Below, piece by piece: positions 20,965 through 31,378 of a DNA stretch of 64,000 nt. Location of the stretch: positions 1 to 64,000 of the forward strand of contig CBFFRP010000232.1 of the NCBI GenBank assembly GCA_965644295.1. The letters run 5' to 3'. The notes under the pieces are model-generated. The model made no database searches. It worked only from the letters and a program-made list of their open reading frames with translations, and was not told the origin of the DNA. Position 1 is the first letter of the stretch, and every line of letters starts with the position of its first letter. The position numbers were made by a program, and so were the translations under genes. The stretch is from Paraphysomonas bandaiensis. Its lineage: Eukaryota; Chrysophyceae.

Positions 20965-23369
20965 ACCAGTTCTTGCATGCCAGCGTACATAGCTTGGTAC
21001 TCACTCTGCATTGAAGACGTAGACACAGTAACTTGTAAGATTGATTGCCAGGTGAGTGGTCCACCTGCTGCAAACACAATGTATCCAGTTGTCGACCTTC
21101 GTGACACAGTATCGCCTGCCCAGTCAGCGTCTGTGAAAATATGCATGTCAAAGCTCTTACCACTGAACCGAATACCTTTCCGCACAGTACCCCTGATGTA
21201 TTGTAACAAATAAGTCATCAACTTGCATGTAGCCTTTGTTGGTTTCGAAGCATATCGTGACAATAGGCCAACAGCATACGCAATATCTGGACGCGTATTC
21301 ATTGATAGATATAGCATGGCACCTAGTAAGCTACGATAGGGATAATTGTCGACTCCCTCTTCCTCCTGAGATGAGTTCTCACTATCAGTGCAATTAATCC
21401 TGTCCATGGCATCTACAGGTAGTGGGGATTTGCGAACTTTGTTTGAAGGTCCAAGGAATGCTGCATATTTGGTGAGAATTTTTTCAGCGTATGTCGATTG
21501 GTCAAGTTGAATATAATTCTTGGTCCTTGTAACTCGAACGTTGAGAAAATGCTCTAATTCTCCCATGTCTGACATGTCAAATCTTTCACAAAACCGTTTC
21601 TTGATTTCTGTCAAAATAGTCAGATCCGCACAAGCGATTACTATATCATCAACGTATATGGTTAAGTACACACGATGACCTTTGTACATCATATAATATA
21701 GACATGGCTCTAAAATGCAGGGTTTGAATCCCAAAGACTTTATAAATCCATGTATGGTCTTCCACCATGAACGTGGAGAACTCCGAAGGCCATATAGTGA
21801 GCGATATAGTTTGAAACAGTGTCCTGGTGGCAACTGAAAATCGGGAGGAGGGTCCATGTACACGTCTCCTTCGATTTTAGCATAACAGAATGCATTCGAC
21901 ACGTCAAGTTGATGGATGTGCATACTAAACATGAAAGCAAGGGCAATGATTAGTCTAACCGTAATCGATTTCACCACAGGAGCAAATGTATTTTCGACGT
22001 CTATACCTGTCCTTTGACCATATCCCAGAGCGACCAGACGAGCTTTATGCTTTTTTATTGATCCATCTTTATTGTATTTTCGTTTGAACACATATCTGGA
22101 CTTTAGAGGTCTAATACCAGGTGGCGTCTCAACGACATTAAACACTTCCCGCTTGAATAATGCATTCCGTTCTAATCGTCTAGCTTCCTTCCAATTTGAA
22201 GCTTCAGGACATGTCAATGACTCTTCATACGTCTCAGGCTCTCTATAAGTAGACGAGTTAGACATAAGTGCGCAATCACTCTCATCACACAAGTTAACAA
22301 TCTCCTCGTCATGGAGAAGGTTTACCTCACCCAGGGTGGACACATTAGTCAACACCCTTCGGATTCGCGTACGTTTACCACTGGTCTCCCTTGACTCAGC
22401 ATGTACAGTACCACTATTCTCACTTGGCACACAAGAAGGTACATTCTCAAAGACACGATTCGCGCTGACCCCACTCGGTACAGCACCCGCACTACTCTCC
22501 GGCAAAGTACGAAGGGACATTCTCTTCCCTGGAATCTCATCCGCCGTAGACTTATTGGGCGTGTCACCCGAAGCCGGCGTAGATGACGATCCACCTCTCT
22601 TGTCGTCACAAGAACGAGGTTTTGAGTACAGCCTGCGGTTATAGTCACCAGTCAACTCGGCAATATCACGTACGTGAATAGGGACTTTTTCTTCTATCTG
22701 CTCTTTCCCAGCAGTTACTAGCGCCCTAAACGCCACAATTAGTCCTTTTCGCACCACAACTCTCGTAGTCTTGAAGAGAAACCCGTCGTCCACATGATAC
22801 GAACCAATCAGATGTTTAAACTCTTCAACTGATCGATCTAATGGGTCAGTTTTGACTAAGGCCTCTTCAAGCTCTGCATAGTACTCCTTATCTCTTGGAG
22901 GTATACTTTCATCATACAGAACATGTACTGATACGACTTCTTTGTCACCAAGCCACACACGGGATCCCTTTTTCGTATTGGATAGACCTATGAAATACCC
23001 AGTCTGCGACTTCTCCTGCCAGTCCTTTCGACGATCACCTTTGGGAATAAGCACATAAGCCTTGCACCCCCAGCGTCGAAATCTCGATAAGTCAGGGACT
23101 GAACCTCCTGGGACGCATTCCATTGGAGACATCCAACCTCGATATGTACGTGTAGGCATTCGTCGAACTATCATGCATGCATATACATAAGCATCCCACC
23201 AAAAAATTACGGGTAATCCTGAGTCCATTAACAGAGCCAGAGTCATTTCTCCCAATGTTCGATTCCTACGCTCAGATACACCATTCATCTCAGGGCTGTC
23301 TGTGGAGCTCCAAGTGATGCTAGTTCCAAACTTGCTCATTAAGTATTGCTGAATGGACTTGTCGATCAA
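20901..23369 (-). CDS. Copia copy 2, rest of integrase, RT and part of RNase H
   Basis: Continues Pol in the next frame after the integrase lesion. It contains the last part of the integrase core, the RT (YVDD) and RNase H as far as MQELVWLRG. There a G-run of five (20952-20956 read on the minus strand; six in copy 1) shifts the frame again. Confidence 0.9.
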   Translation of the reverse strand: MIDKSIQQYLMSKFGTSITWSSTDSPEMNGVSERRNRTLGEMTLALLMDSGLPVIFWWDAYVYACMIVRRMPTRTYRGWMSPMECVPGGSVPDLSRFRRWGCKAYVLIPKGDRRKDWQEKSQTGYFIGLSNTKKGSRVWLGDKEVVSVHVLYDESIPPRDKEYYAELEEALVKTDPLDRSVEEFKHLIGSYHVDDGFLFKTTRVVVRKGLIVAFRALVTAGKEQIEEKVPIHVRDIAELTGDYNRRLYSKPRSCDDKRGGSSSTPASGDTPNKSTADEIPGKRMSLRTLPESSAGAVPSGVSANRVFENVPSCVPSENSGTVHAESRETSGKRTRIRRVLTNVSTLGEVNLLHDEEIVNLCDESDCALMSNSSTYREPETYEESLTCPEASNWKEARRLERNALFKREVFNVVETPPGIRPLKSRYVFKRKYNKDGSIKKHKARLVALGYGQRTGIDVENTFAPVVKSITVRLIIALAFMFSMHIHQLDVSNAFCYAKIEGDVYMDPPPDFQLPPGHCFKLYRSLYGLRSSPRSWWKTIHGFIKSLGFKPCILEPCLYYMMYKGHRVYLTIYVDDIVIACADLTILTEIKKRFCERFDMSDMGELEHFLNVRVTRTKNYIQLDQSTYAEKILTKYAAFLGPSNKVRKSPLPVDAMDRINCTDSENSSQEEEGVDNYPYRSLLGAMLYLSMNTRPDIAYAVGLLSRYASKPTKATCKLMTYLLQYIRGTVRKGIRFSGKSFDMHIFTDADWAGDTVSRRSTTGYIVFAAGGPLTWQSILQVTVSTSSMQSEYQAMYAGMQELVWLRGCWPNWDFDCTNPLHFF

Positions 23370-25375
23370 CTCAGCCCCCCATCCGAATGGTACTGTATCA
23401 ACCGGTGTGAACCGGGATATGTAGGGAGTTTACGCTCAACCCAGTCCTTCACGCAACTCAACACCTCATTCGCAGACCGTGTCTCCAACGGATATTCCCA
23501 AAACTCCTTGGTGGCTATATCTGATAATGTCAGAACATATTTGTATCCTTGTCTGGATGGGCAATTGAAATATACAGCAATGTCCACAGAAACCTTCTCA
23601 AGGAACTCTGTAGCTTGCAGTTCGTCATCTCTCTTTGCGGTGAATGATTTCCTTGTCATCTTTGATTTTGCGCAAGCTTTACAAATACCTTTCATTTTTT
23701 GTAAACTCTTCTTGCTGAGATGTCGTCGGGTTAATCCGCTCCCGGTAAAAAGTCTGTGTTTAAACGCTTCAATCAGCTTATGTTTGCTGACGTGTCCACA
23801 GCGCTTGTGTAACATCTCTAACGGATCTTCATGCACCTTGTCGGACAAATATACTTCCTCCAGCATTGTCAAATTTGGAAGATCAAGTATTTCCTGTAAA
23901 TTTACATAAGGCATTCCGTTGCTTGAGTAGGCTGCCTCCAATACAGTCTCCCCAGTATCAAGTCGCACAACAGTGGGCTTGTTCAACAACTGCAATCCAT
24001 ACCCGTGAGAACGGAGTATTCCTCCAGAGCAGATATTCTTGACTGATCCAGGGCAGATCTTGATGTCAGTCCAATCGCCAAAGCCTCCAGTTTCCTCATA
24101 GTGTAAACTGGATCCAGCTCTGGTTGTCTGTATATTTCCATCCTCCTTCTTGACCGTATGAAGGAAATTTCTGTCCTTAACAATGAACAGTTTATTAGAG
24201 GCACAGCTGTCTAAATACACGGGTTCATCGGAAGTGTGTAGCACCTCTTCAGAGACACATGAATCATCATGCGGTTCCTCATACATAATCATGTTCACAG
24301 AGTCCGAATCTTCCTCTTGCTCCTCTCTCCGCAAAAAACGATTCCAATCTGTGCGTTTTGCAGGCTTTTCGTCCAAAAATGGCCGGTTTTTGTCTCCTTG
24401 GGCAGAGTCACTACGTACTTGAGCACGAAATTTGCACTTATACGCACGATGTCTGGTGTCTCCACATACATAACAGCCATCTGATTTTTTCTTCTCGTTG
24501 TTGTCTCTGCGACTCTCAGATCGATTCCTAGCGCCACGACTCTTTCCCTGCCTTCTTAATTTCGCGATCTTAAGGTCTCTCTTCTTCTTCCAGCACGATT
24601 TCTGTGAGTGACCCCGTTTGCCACATTTGGGATAGCTGCACACCTCATTTTCATCAGCAGTGGAATTCATGTTTACTTCGTCGGTGCCTTCTTTCGGGAC
24701 ACCTTTTGCCTGATCGTATCTCCTGCATATGGTGATCATATCAATAAAGGTTATGTCACCTTGTAGATAGAGATTGGTGTACAATTGCTCCAAATCGCTT
24801 CGTGTTTCGAGGGCAGTCTGTAACTTCGTTTTTTTAGCGATGTCAGTGGGTGGTTCCCCCAACTCGGACATTTTTTGACAGATGCCGTTTAGTCGATCGA
24901 TTGCTGCGCACACGAGTTCCCCCGGTAGAATTTTGAATCCTGCAAACTTCTTATTCAATTCAACTAATTCATATTGGATTTCCCCTCGAAACCGAACAAT
25001 TAACCTAGAGATGAGTTCACTCGCTAACTGCTCTTTATCAGGATGGTCCTGCGGGAGCATATCCTTTTCCCGGAAGTACTGATCCACGATCTCAAGGGCT
25101 TCAGCGACTGGTTGAACAGCTTCAAATATCGAACTGATGCACGTGTCTTTCCTCTCCAGCCACTTGTCCAGATCCTCCTTGTACTTATTTCGGACTGTCA
25201 CTGGCGCATTATTTGCTGGTCTTACTGGACGGTCCTCTAGACCCAGATGGTTCCTGTTCTTCCTCATCAACCACACTTTCAGATTCTTTGACCAATTCAC
25301 TACACCGAACTGATCAAATTTAGGAAGAAGTTTCCACTCCGAACTACTGTCTGCTACCATGTTAGAAATAGACAT
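23366..25375 (-). CDS. Copia copy 2, Gag, protease and first part of integrase
   Basis: One frame runs from the LTR-internal ATG (25375; a second ATG at 25360) through Gag, both zinc knuckles, the DSCAS protease region, the HHCC finger and the integrase up to YHSDGG. It then ends because one base, equivalent to A2268 of copy 1, is absent beside the C-run at 23375-23380. It shows that Gag and Pol are naturally a single frame in this family. Confidence 0.9.
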   Translation of the reverse strand: MSISNMVADSSSEWKLLPKFDQFGVVNWSKNLKVWLMRKNRNHLGLEDRPVRPANNAPVTVRNKYKEDLDKWLERKDTCISSIFEAVQPVAEALEIVDQYFREKDMLPQDHPDKEQLASELISRLIVRFRGEIQYELVELNKKFAGFKILPGELVCAAIDRLNGICQKMSELGEPPTDIAKKTKLQTALETRSDLEQLYTNLYLQGDITFIDMITICRRYDQAKGVPKEGTDEVNMNSTADENEVCSYPKCGKRGHSQKSCWKKKRDLKIAKLRRQGKSRGARNRSESRRDNNEKKKSDGCYVCGDTRHRAYKCKFRAQVRSDSAQGDKNRPFLDEKPAKRTDWNRFLRREEQEEDSDSVNMIMYEEPHDDSCVSEEVLHTSDEPVYLDSCASNKLFIVKDRNFLHTVKKEDGNIQTTRAGSSLHYEETGGFGDWTDIKICPGSVKNICSGGILRSHGYGLQLLNKPTVVRLDTGETVLEAAYSSNGMPYVNLQEILDLPNLTMLEEVYLSDKVHEDPLEMLHKRCGHVSKHKLIEAFKHRLFTGSGLTRRHLSKKSLQKMKGICKACAKSKMTRKSFTAKRDDELQATEFLEKVSVDIAVYFNCPSRQGYKYVLTLSDIATKEFWEYPLETRSANEVLSCVKDWVERKLPTYPGSHRLIQYHSDGGLS

Positions 25376-25679
25376 TTTTAGTAATAAGACCTTTGTTAAC
25401 ACTTATATGGAATATTATATAATTATAAGAGATACCATACTTCATTCATTGACGTTCACCAACTCTTTCTATCTCTACTACACCAACCATTTCTAGTACG
25501 ATCTTACATCGTCACTATCTTGTACAGTCAGTATATTTCAGTTTTATCACTACAATGGCTATCATATTATTGGTTCTCATACTACAGCTAGCTACTACTG
25601 TATTCTTTGAGTAACGGATATAATTCTAATATCTTGGAAACTACAGCTTTTAATTGCTCACAAACAGCAAAACTCAACA
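25360..25679 (-). repeat. 5' LTR of copia copy 2
   Basis: 320 bases; its inner end abuts the primer-binding site at 25350-25359. The gag start at 25375 lies within it. Confidence 0.95.
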
Positions 25680-25684
25680 TATGT
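25680..25684. repeat. Target-site duplication, outer side (copy 2)
   Basis: TATGT directly after the 5' LTR, paired with 20162-20166. Confidence 0.9.
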
Positions 25685-26064
25685 TTAACCATAGAGCTGA
25701 AACACATGAAATTCAACGCCTTATATCGTTGCCACTATATTTATATCTATTGATATATTTGTGTGCGGGAAATAGCTAGGATATGGGCCCCTAGGATATA
25801 GTTGCGCAGTGTTCAAAGCAACTTATTATTCATTCCTTGTGTTTTATGTTATATACAATATACACTATACTACACTAGTACTGAATAAGAAAATCCAGCA
25901 TAATGTACTATTGAATACACACTATGCGGTTAAGCTGCAGTATTTGCAACGAATCGATATCTAGTGTTATGATTCTTGCACAAGCACGTGTATAAGTTGT
26001 CGTATTCCGTGTCCATTTGTAATTCAGCCCGAAATACAAATGATGTGCTCACAAAATGATGTGG
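25685..26064. other. Intergenic, nothing recognised
   Basis: About 380 AT-rich bases between the copia copy 2 target duplication and the FN3-like gene. I see no coding or repeat signal. Comparison with sequence left of the window would show whether it belongs to the duplication. Confidence 0.5.
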
Positions 26065-28059
26065 CTAAGCAATTCGTTGTATATAACACAGTCCCATCCA
26101 TGGAGGGCCTTTGCTTGCAGACGAAGTATTTCCTGGTGGAGCAATCGGTTGCGTAACGTCCGTCTTCATATTAAAGGCTGCTGTCAGGTTGGGAACGCCC
26201 GGCTCAGTGCCATCCAACTTCCGAAAATTCATCGGAATCGCTTCAACAGGTCCTGAATATAAAATAATGCCATATAAGGGCACTGTTGCAAATGCTTCGC
26301 TGTCTCGAGCTGACATAAGAACCGGGTCTGTCATTCTCGATGCTCCAGCACTGTTATGACACTCAACTGCATATCTATACTCCACATCACTTCGAAGAGG
26401 TCCCACGCATATGGGACTCATGGTACCATTACACGATATCTTGGAACGTCGCGAGTATTTCTGCTCTCGGGTTTCCTTCGCACCAGCAATCTGTATATAC
26501 CAAATATTACCGAGTCAAAGATAATAACGAAGAAGCTAAGGTATTCATACAATGTAGTAGGCAGAGAGATACACAAATGGCATGTCACAACATACCATGC
26601 CATTATCATCAGGCACATCGACAATAGGTTGCGCATGGACAGTGTATGATTCCACAGGTGCTCCACCAGAGTCTGACGGAGCTTTAAAATGAACCCACGC
26701 AGAGCGTGGCAGGCGTAGCACACTAACGTTTGTGCAAGGTCTAGGTAATTCGCGATAAGCTTTGTCCACGTATTGACACACGTTCGCCTTTGTATCGATT
26801 TCTATTGGAGAGTATATAGCGGACTGTGGGTTGACAAGTCGATACCATTGTAGTGTCATATTTTCGGCAAGCTTAGACCGCTGGACACGCAGAAAGAAGT
26901 GTTTCGAAGATTGTTTCCCCTTCGCCCGTCCGGCAATGCCTTGCTTGCGAGGGGGAGAATCGGGAGACATGACAGGAGGTGGTATCTCTTTGAATCCCGC
27001 ATTGATCTTATCTTCGCCCCATTCCTTGTGGGATCTCTTACTGCCAGCAGAACTAGGGTTTTTGTTTTTCTCGCCAGCTCGTGCAGGACTCGGGTTAAGG
27101 CCTTTTGGTGGACGGCTGATGGGAGATGTCGAATCAGAGGTCAATAAATAGTCTTCACTGCCTGCAGCAGCACTTAGCTCAGATGCAAGCACTTCCTGCC
27201 CACCATTGATAGGTGACACTTTCGAAACAATTTCTGGGGTAAGAGTCACCTCTACAGGGGTGGCTTGTAAAGCAGTAACGACCATCGGTTTAACATCTAA
27301 CAGAGTCCCTCCTGCAGCTGTTATTTCCGGAATAGTGATAGCATTCACACACATCTGAGCGAGTTCATCAAGTTGAGATGGGGTGAACAGTGCATAATCA
27401 GTGTTGCTACCAAATGCAATGTCACCCACACTTGTCTCTGATATTCGCTGCTTTGGTATCGTTAGTGCAGTTTTCTCAAATTTAATACCGCCAACACTAA
27501 CTTGGCAGGTCATTGTAAGGCCCTCGTCAGAGTGTAGTTCATCCAACACCAGTTGCATATCCGCAGCAGACACAAAATCGAAAACACACTGCAACGGGCG
27601 AATAGCATCCAAACTCTTGACATGGCCAAAAAATACTCTTCGCAGATCCTCCACCTTAATTTCTATAGAAGCTTGAAACCCTGTGAGTGCAACAGGTTGA
27701 ATCTGCTCGCGGTGAATTCTAATGCTATGCTTACGTTCTATTTTCGTTTGTAATGCATCCACATTATCAGGTGTTAGCATAGATATATTAAATATGATCT
27801 GTTTTCGTCTAGGTTTCTCTATCCATATTTGATCATCGACCTCCATGAACTCTAGTAACCCAAGAGAACACCATTGCAACTCAGCAGGTGCAGTAGTTAC
27901 CGATCTTGTTGCTGCTGGTTCTTTTTGACGACTTATTATCCAATCTTTTGTACGTACATCAGCAGGAAATGCACTCATTGAATAAGTTCCATTTTCAGTC
28001 CTTACAACTACACGAACATCCTCTATAAATACTGATAGATCTACTACTGGTTTGGCCAT
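26065..28059 (-). CDS. Protein with C-terminal fibronectin III-like region (629 aa)
   Basis: Exons 26596-28059 and 26065-26490, separated by a 105-base intron, give 629 residues. The N-terminal 300 residues look like a beta-rich, folded region that I do not recognise; a Ser/Pro/Lys-rich linker follows (about residues 300-380). The last 250 residues contain FN3-type features: LQWYRLVNPQ, then W-H-F-K-A-P-SDSGGAPVESYTV, and the closing strand DVEYRYAVECHNSAGAS. There is no signal peptide or membrane helix, so it is probably intracellular. Function unknown; cytoskeletal or ciliary FN3 proteins are one possibility (inference). Confidence 0.8.
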
Positions 28060-28964
28060 ATTGAATTGATTGCAATGATTAGTTTATAAGAGAATAGTAG
28101 CAGTAAGAGATAGATTTGTTTAGGAGGTATAGCATGCAACTAGAGGGGTATGTTGATAGATAACCAGACACAAGTCTTGCTTACATATGCATATTCTAAT
28201 ATCTCCATACGCATACATATATATACATACATACACACCTACATACTGACATATAGATCCACGCATACACTCATATTGTATCATATGGTACCTTCTGCCT
28301 ACGTATTCCGATCTCTTCCTACGTGACATCAGCCAATTACAGATCAGTAACCCACCAGACTACAGTGTGTATATACGTATATATAAAACGGTCCAAACAT
28401 GGACGAAAAATGTAGAGGCAACACAAACACACTGCACTCGTGTACAAAAAAAATGACCAAAATGTACACAAATATACGCACATTTCGTACAAAACCATAC
28501 CATTTATGCAAAATAAAAGGGGCCCGAACCCCCATGAAGCGTGTGTTTTCATACATAAGGACTCCCTCATATTTTGTTCGAAGTTCATTTTGGGGTGCGC
28601 CCATTTCAGATTTCACTGTACGATACTGTACGAAGTACATCGTATTGGCATCCTTTCTATATTTTTGTTCAAAGATGCCTCTAATATTGAGGCAACAATT
28701 ATCTGTATTCCATCCGTAGTTGTATCACAGAAATATAGAGTATATTTGATTCAATTTATTTCCGAAAAATAAGATGCTGACAGGCCGACATGCAGTGCAA
28801 TACAATGTAAGTTTTATGGATTAAACTCTGGGTAAACTGTATTAACTATACATGTAATATTCCTTATTATAGTACTGAAGGGTGGGTGTGATTGCTGCAA
28901 TGAAGAAAGAACTGTTATATGTTACACACTACCTAGACACATGTTCTGTATGCACTCTAAGAAA
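28060..28964. other. Intergenic with microsatellite and a dispersed repeat
   Basis: Contains a TACA/TATA microsatellite around 28200-28250 and one copy of the 117-base dispersed repeat (28661-28777). No coding region I can support. Confidence 0.6.
28661..28777 (+). repeat. 117-base dispersed repeat, copy 1
   Basis: Aligns without gaps to 37001-37117 with about 13 mismatches (about 89% identity). It starts ATTTTTGTTCAAAGATGCCT and ends near CCGAAAAATAAGATGC. It lies between genes and has no evident coding capacity or terminal inverted repeats. Confidence 0.85.
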
Positions 28965-29246
28965 TTAAGCCTCTGAAAGGGCCCGTAAGCCTTTCACTGT
29001 CATATCAGAATCCTGGTCGCTTAGTTTAGTCCAATTGCGAGCTCTTCTATACCATATGCCATTGAAATCTGTCCCGATTTTTATTCTCAGCTTTGAGATG
29101 TAATTGAGAGCACATTTCGGTTTCTTGGTCTTCACGGTGTCGATCCAGACCATCCGAGGACAGCTGATTTTTCTCCACAATTCTATATCGTGTAATATGG
29201 AATACGTTGCATACACAGTTCCTTCCAAACATCTTTTATAACACAT
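28965..29246 (-). CDS. Small unidentified reading frame
   Basis: A 93-residue open frame with a protein-like composition, containing WRKISCPRMVWIDTVK and ending ARNWTKLSDQDSD…LSEA. It might be a gene fragment; the W-I-D…A-R-x-W pattern is faintly like the C-terminal tails found after retroelement reverse transcriptases. No flanking exon could be joined to it. Low confidence that it is a real gene. Confidence 0.25.
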   Translation of the reverse strand: MCYKRCLEGTVYATYSILHDIELWRKISCPRMVWIDTVKTKKPKCALNYISKLRIKIGTDFNGIWYRRARNWTKLSDQDSDMTVKGLRALSEA

Positions 29247-30202
29247 CTAGAAACAAAATTGTCGAATGAGCTGTCTCTTATTCACGACTGTGCGATCATT
29301 TTCAATGTACACAACATAGATTTTCAGAGTTGGTACTTAAATGTCTCATTCATGCTGTAGAGCATACATGAGTATTAGAGCTAACCTACTCTAAACCAGC
29401 CTCTATTAATGTAAGACAATAAATCTTGAAATCTATTGGAGTGGCAGATATTCTTATGCCACTTCACGTCTAATGCTTATACATTTATACATGTGTCCTA
29501 GTTAGCGTAGACCTAACCAATGTCACTGTTCCACCATTACCGAAGGTAGAATTGTATTCGGATACTTCTTAAACATGGGAAGCATTAAATTGTTTGTAGA
29601 AGCTTTGAAAATTATATCTGTTATATAGGTGTGTCCTTTAACCCAAATAATGATCGGTACGCACCATTGAATTATAAGTTCATAATAGCCCAATTTAAAA
29701 ATGTATTATCTTTAATAGCCCAATTATCTTTAAAATATTAAATGACATACAAGCATATACACCCGAGATTCTGTATGATACATCTTTGAGTAAATACGTT
29801 TCGGTCATCATTATTTCAGTTTCTTTTCAACATTACACTTCGACGTATTCCGATACAGTTAGATACTGCTGGAGTCCACAAGTGAATACACGATTAATAT
29901 ATACCAATCCGCATCAGTGTCCTGACAATGCCTGAAGTCTGTGTGTAAATGTCAAGCTATCGTCCTGTTGGTCATCAACATCTATCAATCCGTGAATTGC
30001 ATGGGATGGGATCTTTAGGATATGATAAGGGGCCCCCTTCTCAGCTGAAATACCTCGAAATTTCAAGTGCAAAGCAGAGTTCGTCAAATACAAACCATCT
30101 GATGTAGGGCAAACGTTAATCTATACAGATGATGCATAGAATTTACTATCGAAGATACAATAAATACAACAATATATATAACACAACGATGATACATTCC
30201 GA
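29247..30202. other. Intergenic, nothing recognised
   Basis: About 950 AT-rich bases with no long frame, repeat or RNA structure that I can identify. Confidence 0.5.
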
Positions 30203-31378
30203 CTACACAAGCAGTCCATCATTTATACCTGGCCCAAAACTGAATCCATCAGGCCATCTCATAAGAGCTTTGTCTCTGACCACTGTATCAATTTTAAAGT
30301 GTTTTTTACATGGATATTCTTCACTCTCTGCGGGGCATTGATCATGGTGATCTGCGCCATGCTTACATGTATCTTTTGTCGGTCTTGCCACAGCAATGCT
30401 AAAATCTTCCACTGCAGTCAACCAAATGTTTCCCCAGTCGTCAGTAGTTATTCCATCAGTAAATGGTTTGCCTTGGAGCACAACCTCTAAAGAGGAATTC
30501 AGTTGTGAAATGGCGCTTTCATATTCAATAGAGCTCTCCTGGTCATATGGTTGTGGCAGTGTTTTCACAGTGGAGATAAAGTTATGAATCTCAGCGGTCG
30601 GTAAGCACAATAAATTAGTCCCAGTTAGGGGAGAAAAATAAAGCGCTCTACCATCGCGACTTAGAGCTATACTGTCTACATTTATACGTAATCCAAAGGG
30701 CCCGAATGCCACAATGTGCGAATCAAATTGAAGGTAGCTTGAGAGCCCATATAATGCACGGTGTGAGCTCATAAAACGATACGATGACCTATCTTCCACA
30801 GAAAAAACGATAAGTGCCGGTGTAGTACCTACAATAGATGTATCTGCAATGTATATAAATTTGCCGTCGCGACTCACACTAAAATCATTTAGCATAGATC
30901 CAAAGCCAGCAACATCTTTGGGGAACTTGTACACTAAGTCATCTTTCGAGGGCTCACTAATTGAGATCGCATACAAAGATGGCGCCGAGAATACACCATG
31001 ATTTGCAAAGTCTAATAACCATAACCTCTCAAATTCATCAACTCTCATTGATAAACAAGTGACAATTCGTTGTTGAAACGATGCATTGGGGAATGGTATA
31101 TAAGTATTTTGATCTATAAGTTCTGCAACTTTAATAACTGGAGCATATTCAGGATGAAAATTAAAAAATATTCTTCCTGTTTTTGAAACAGCAATATTAC
31201 CAGGTGGAGCAGATAATTCAGTGACTATTTCAATACTAGTTTGTTGAATATATTTCTGTAGTGAGGGATTCAAATGATAAGATCCGATCCCTAAACGAGT
31301 TATTAAGAGATAAAATACACTAAATATTAAGAGAGTAAATATAATGAGTGTATGTGTACAATATCTATATGATTTCAT
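30203..31378 (-). CDS. Membrane-anchored major royal jelly/yellow-family protein
   Basis: A single exon encodes 391 residues from the first ATG (31378). Residues 11-29 form a strongly hydrophobic segment (LIIFTLLIFSVFYLLI), so it is a type II membrane protein or has an uncleaved signal. The rest is a beta-propeller of the MRJP/yellow type: GNIAVSKTGRIFFNFHPEY, LWLLDFANHG, LNDFSVSRDGKFIYIADT, DSIALSRDGRALYFSPLTGTNL, FTDGITTDDWGNIWLT and a closing WPDGFSFG. Proteins of this class are secreted or lumenal; some insect members bind biogenic amines or act in pigment formation, and protist roles are unknown. The order of conserved blocks and the length fit a complete domain. Confidence 0.85.
   Translation of the reverse strand: MKSYRYCTHTLIIFTLLIFSVFYLLITRLGIGSYHLNPSLQKYIQQTSIEIVTELSAPPGNIAVSKTGRIFFNFHPEYAPVIKVAELIDQNTYIPFPNASFQQRIVTCLSMRVDEFERLWLLDFANHGVFSAPSLYAISISEPSKDDLVYKFPKDVAGFGSMLNDFSVSRDGKFIYIADTSIVGTTPALIVFSVEDRSSYRFMSSHRALYGLSSYLQFDSHIVAFGPFGLRINVDSIALSRDGRALYFSPLTGTNLLCLPTAEIHNFISTVKTLPQPYDQESSIEYESAISQLNSSLEVVLQGKPFTDGITTDDWGNIWLTAVEDFSIAVARPTKDTCKHGADHHDQCPAESEEYPCKKHFKIDTVVRDKALMRWPDGFSFGPGINDGLLV

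Larger units (their letters stand above)
18746..25679. repeat. Right arm of large inverted duplication (PDI + copia)
   Basis: Mirror copy of 1-6898. Its inner edge at 18746 lies inside intron 1 of PDI, 44 bases before the exon 2 acceptor, and abuts the POR coding sequence directly. Its outer edge cannot be set, because bases beyond 25639 correspond to sequence left of the window. The copia element inside ends at 25679 and is followed by the second TATGT copy, so the duplicated segment may extend further. The near identity implies a very recent event, ongoing gene conversion, or an assembly fold-back. Confidence 0.9.
20167..25679 (-). mobile_element. Ty1/copia LTR retrotransposon, copy 2 (full length)
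   Basis: The element is 5513 bases, bounded by 320-base LTRs (20167-20486 and 25360-25679) that are identical by eye, with TATGT direct repeats at 20162-20166 and 25680-25684. The PBS (25350-25359, minus strand) matches initiator tRNA-Met. Identical LTRs mean a recent insertion. The coding region matches copy 1 except for two substitutions seen in the translations and three indels. It has the uninterrupted gag-to-integrase frame that copy 1 lacks, but two 1-base losses downstream. Confidence 0.96.
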
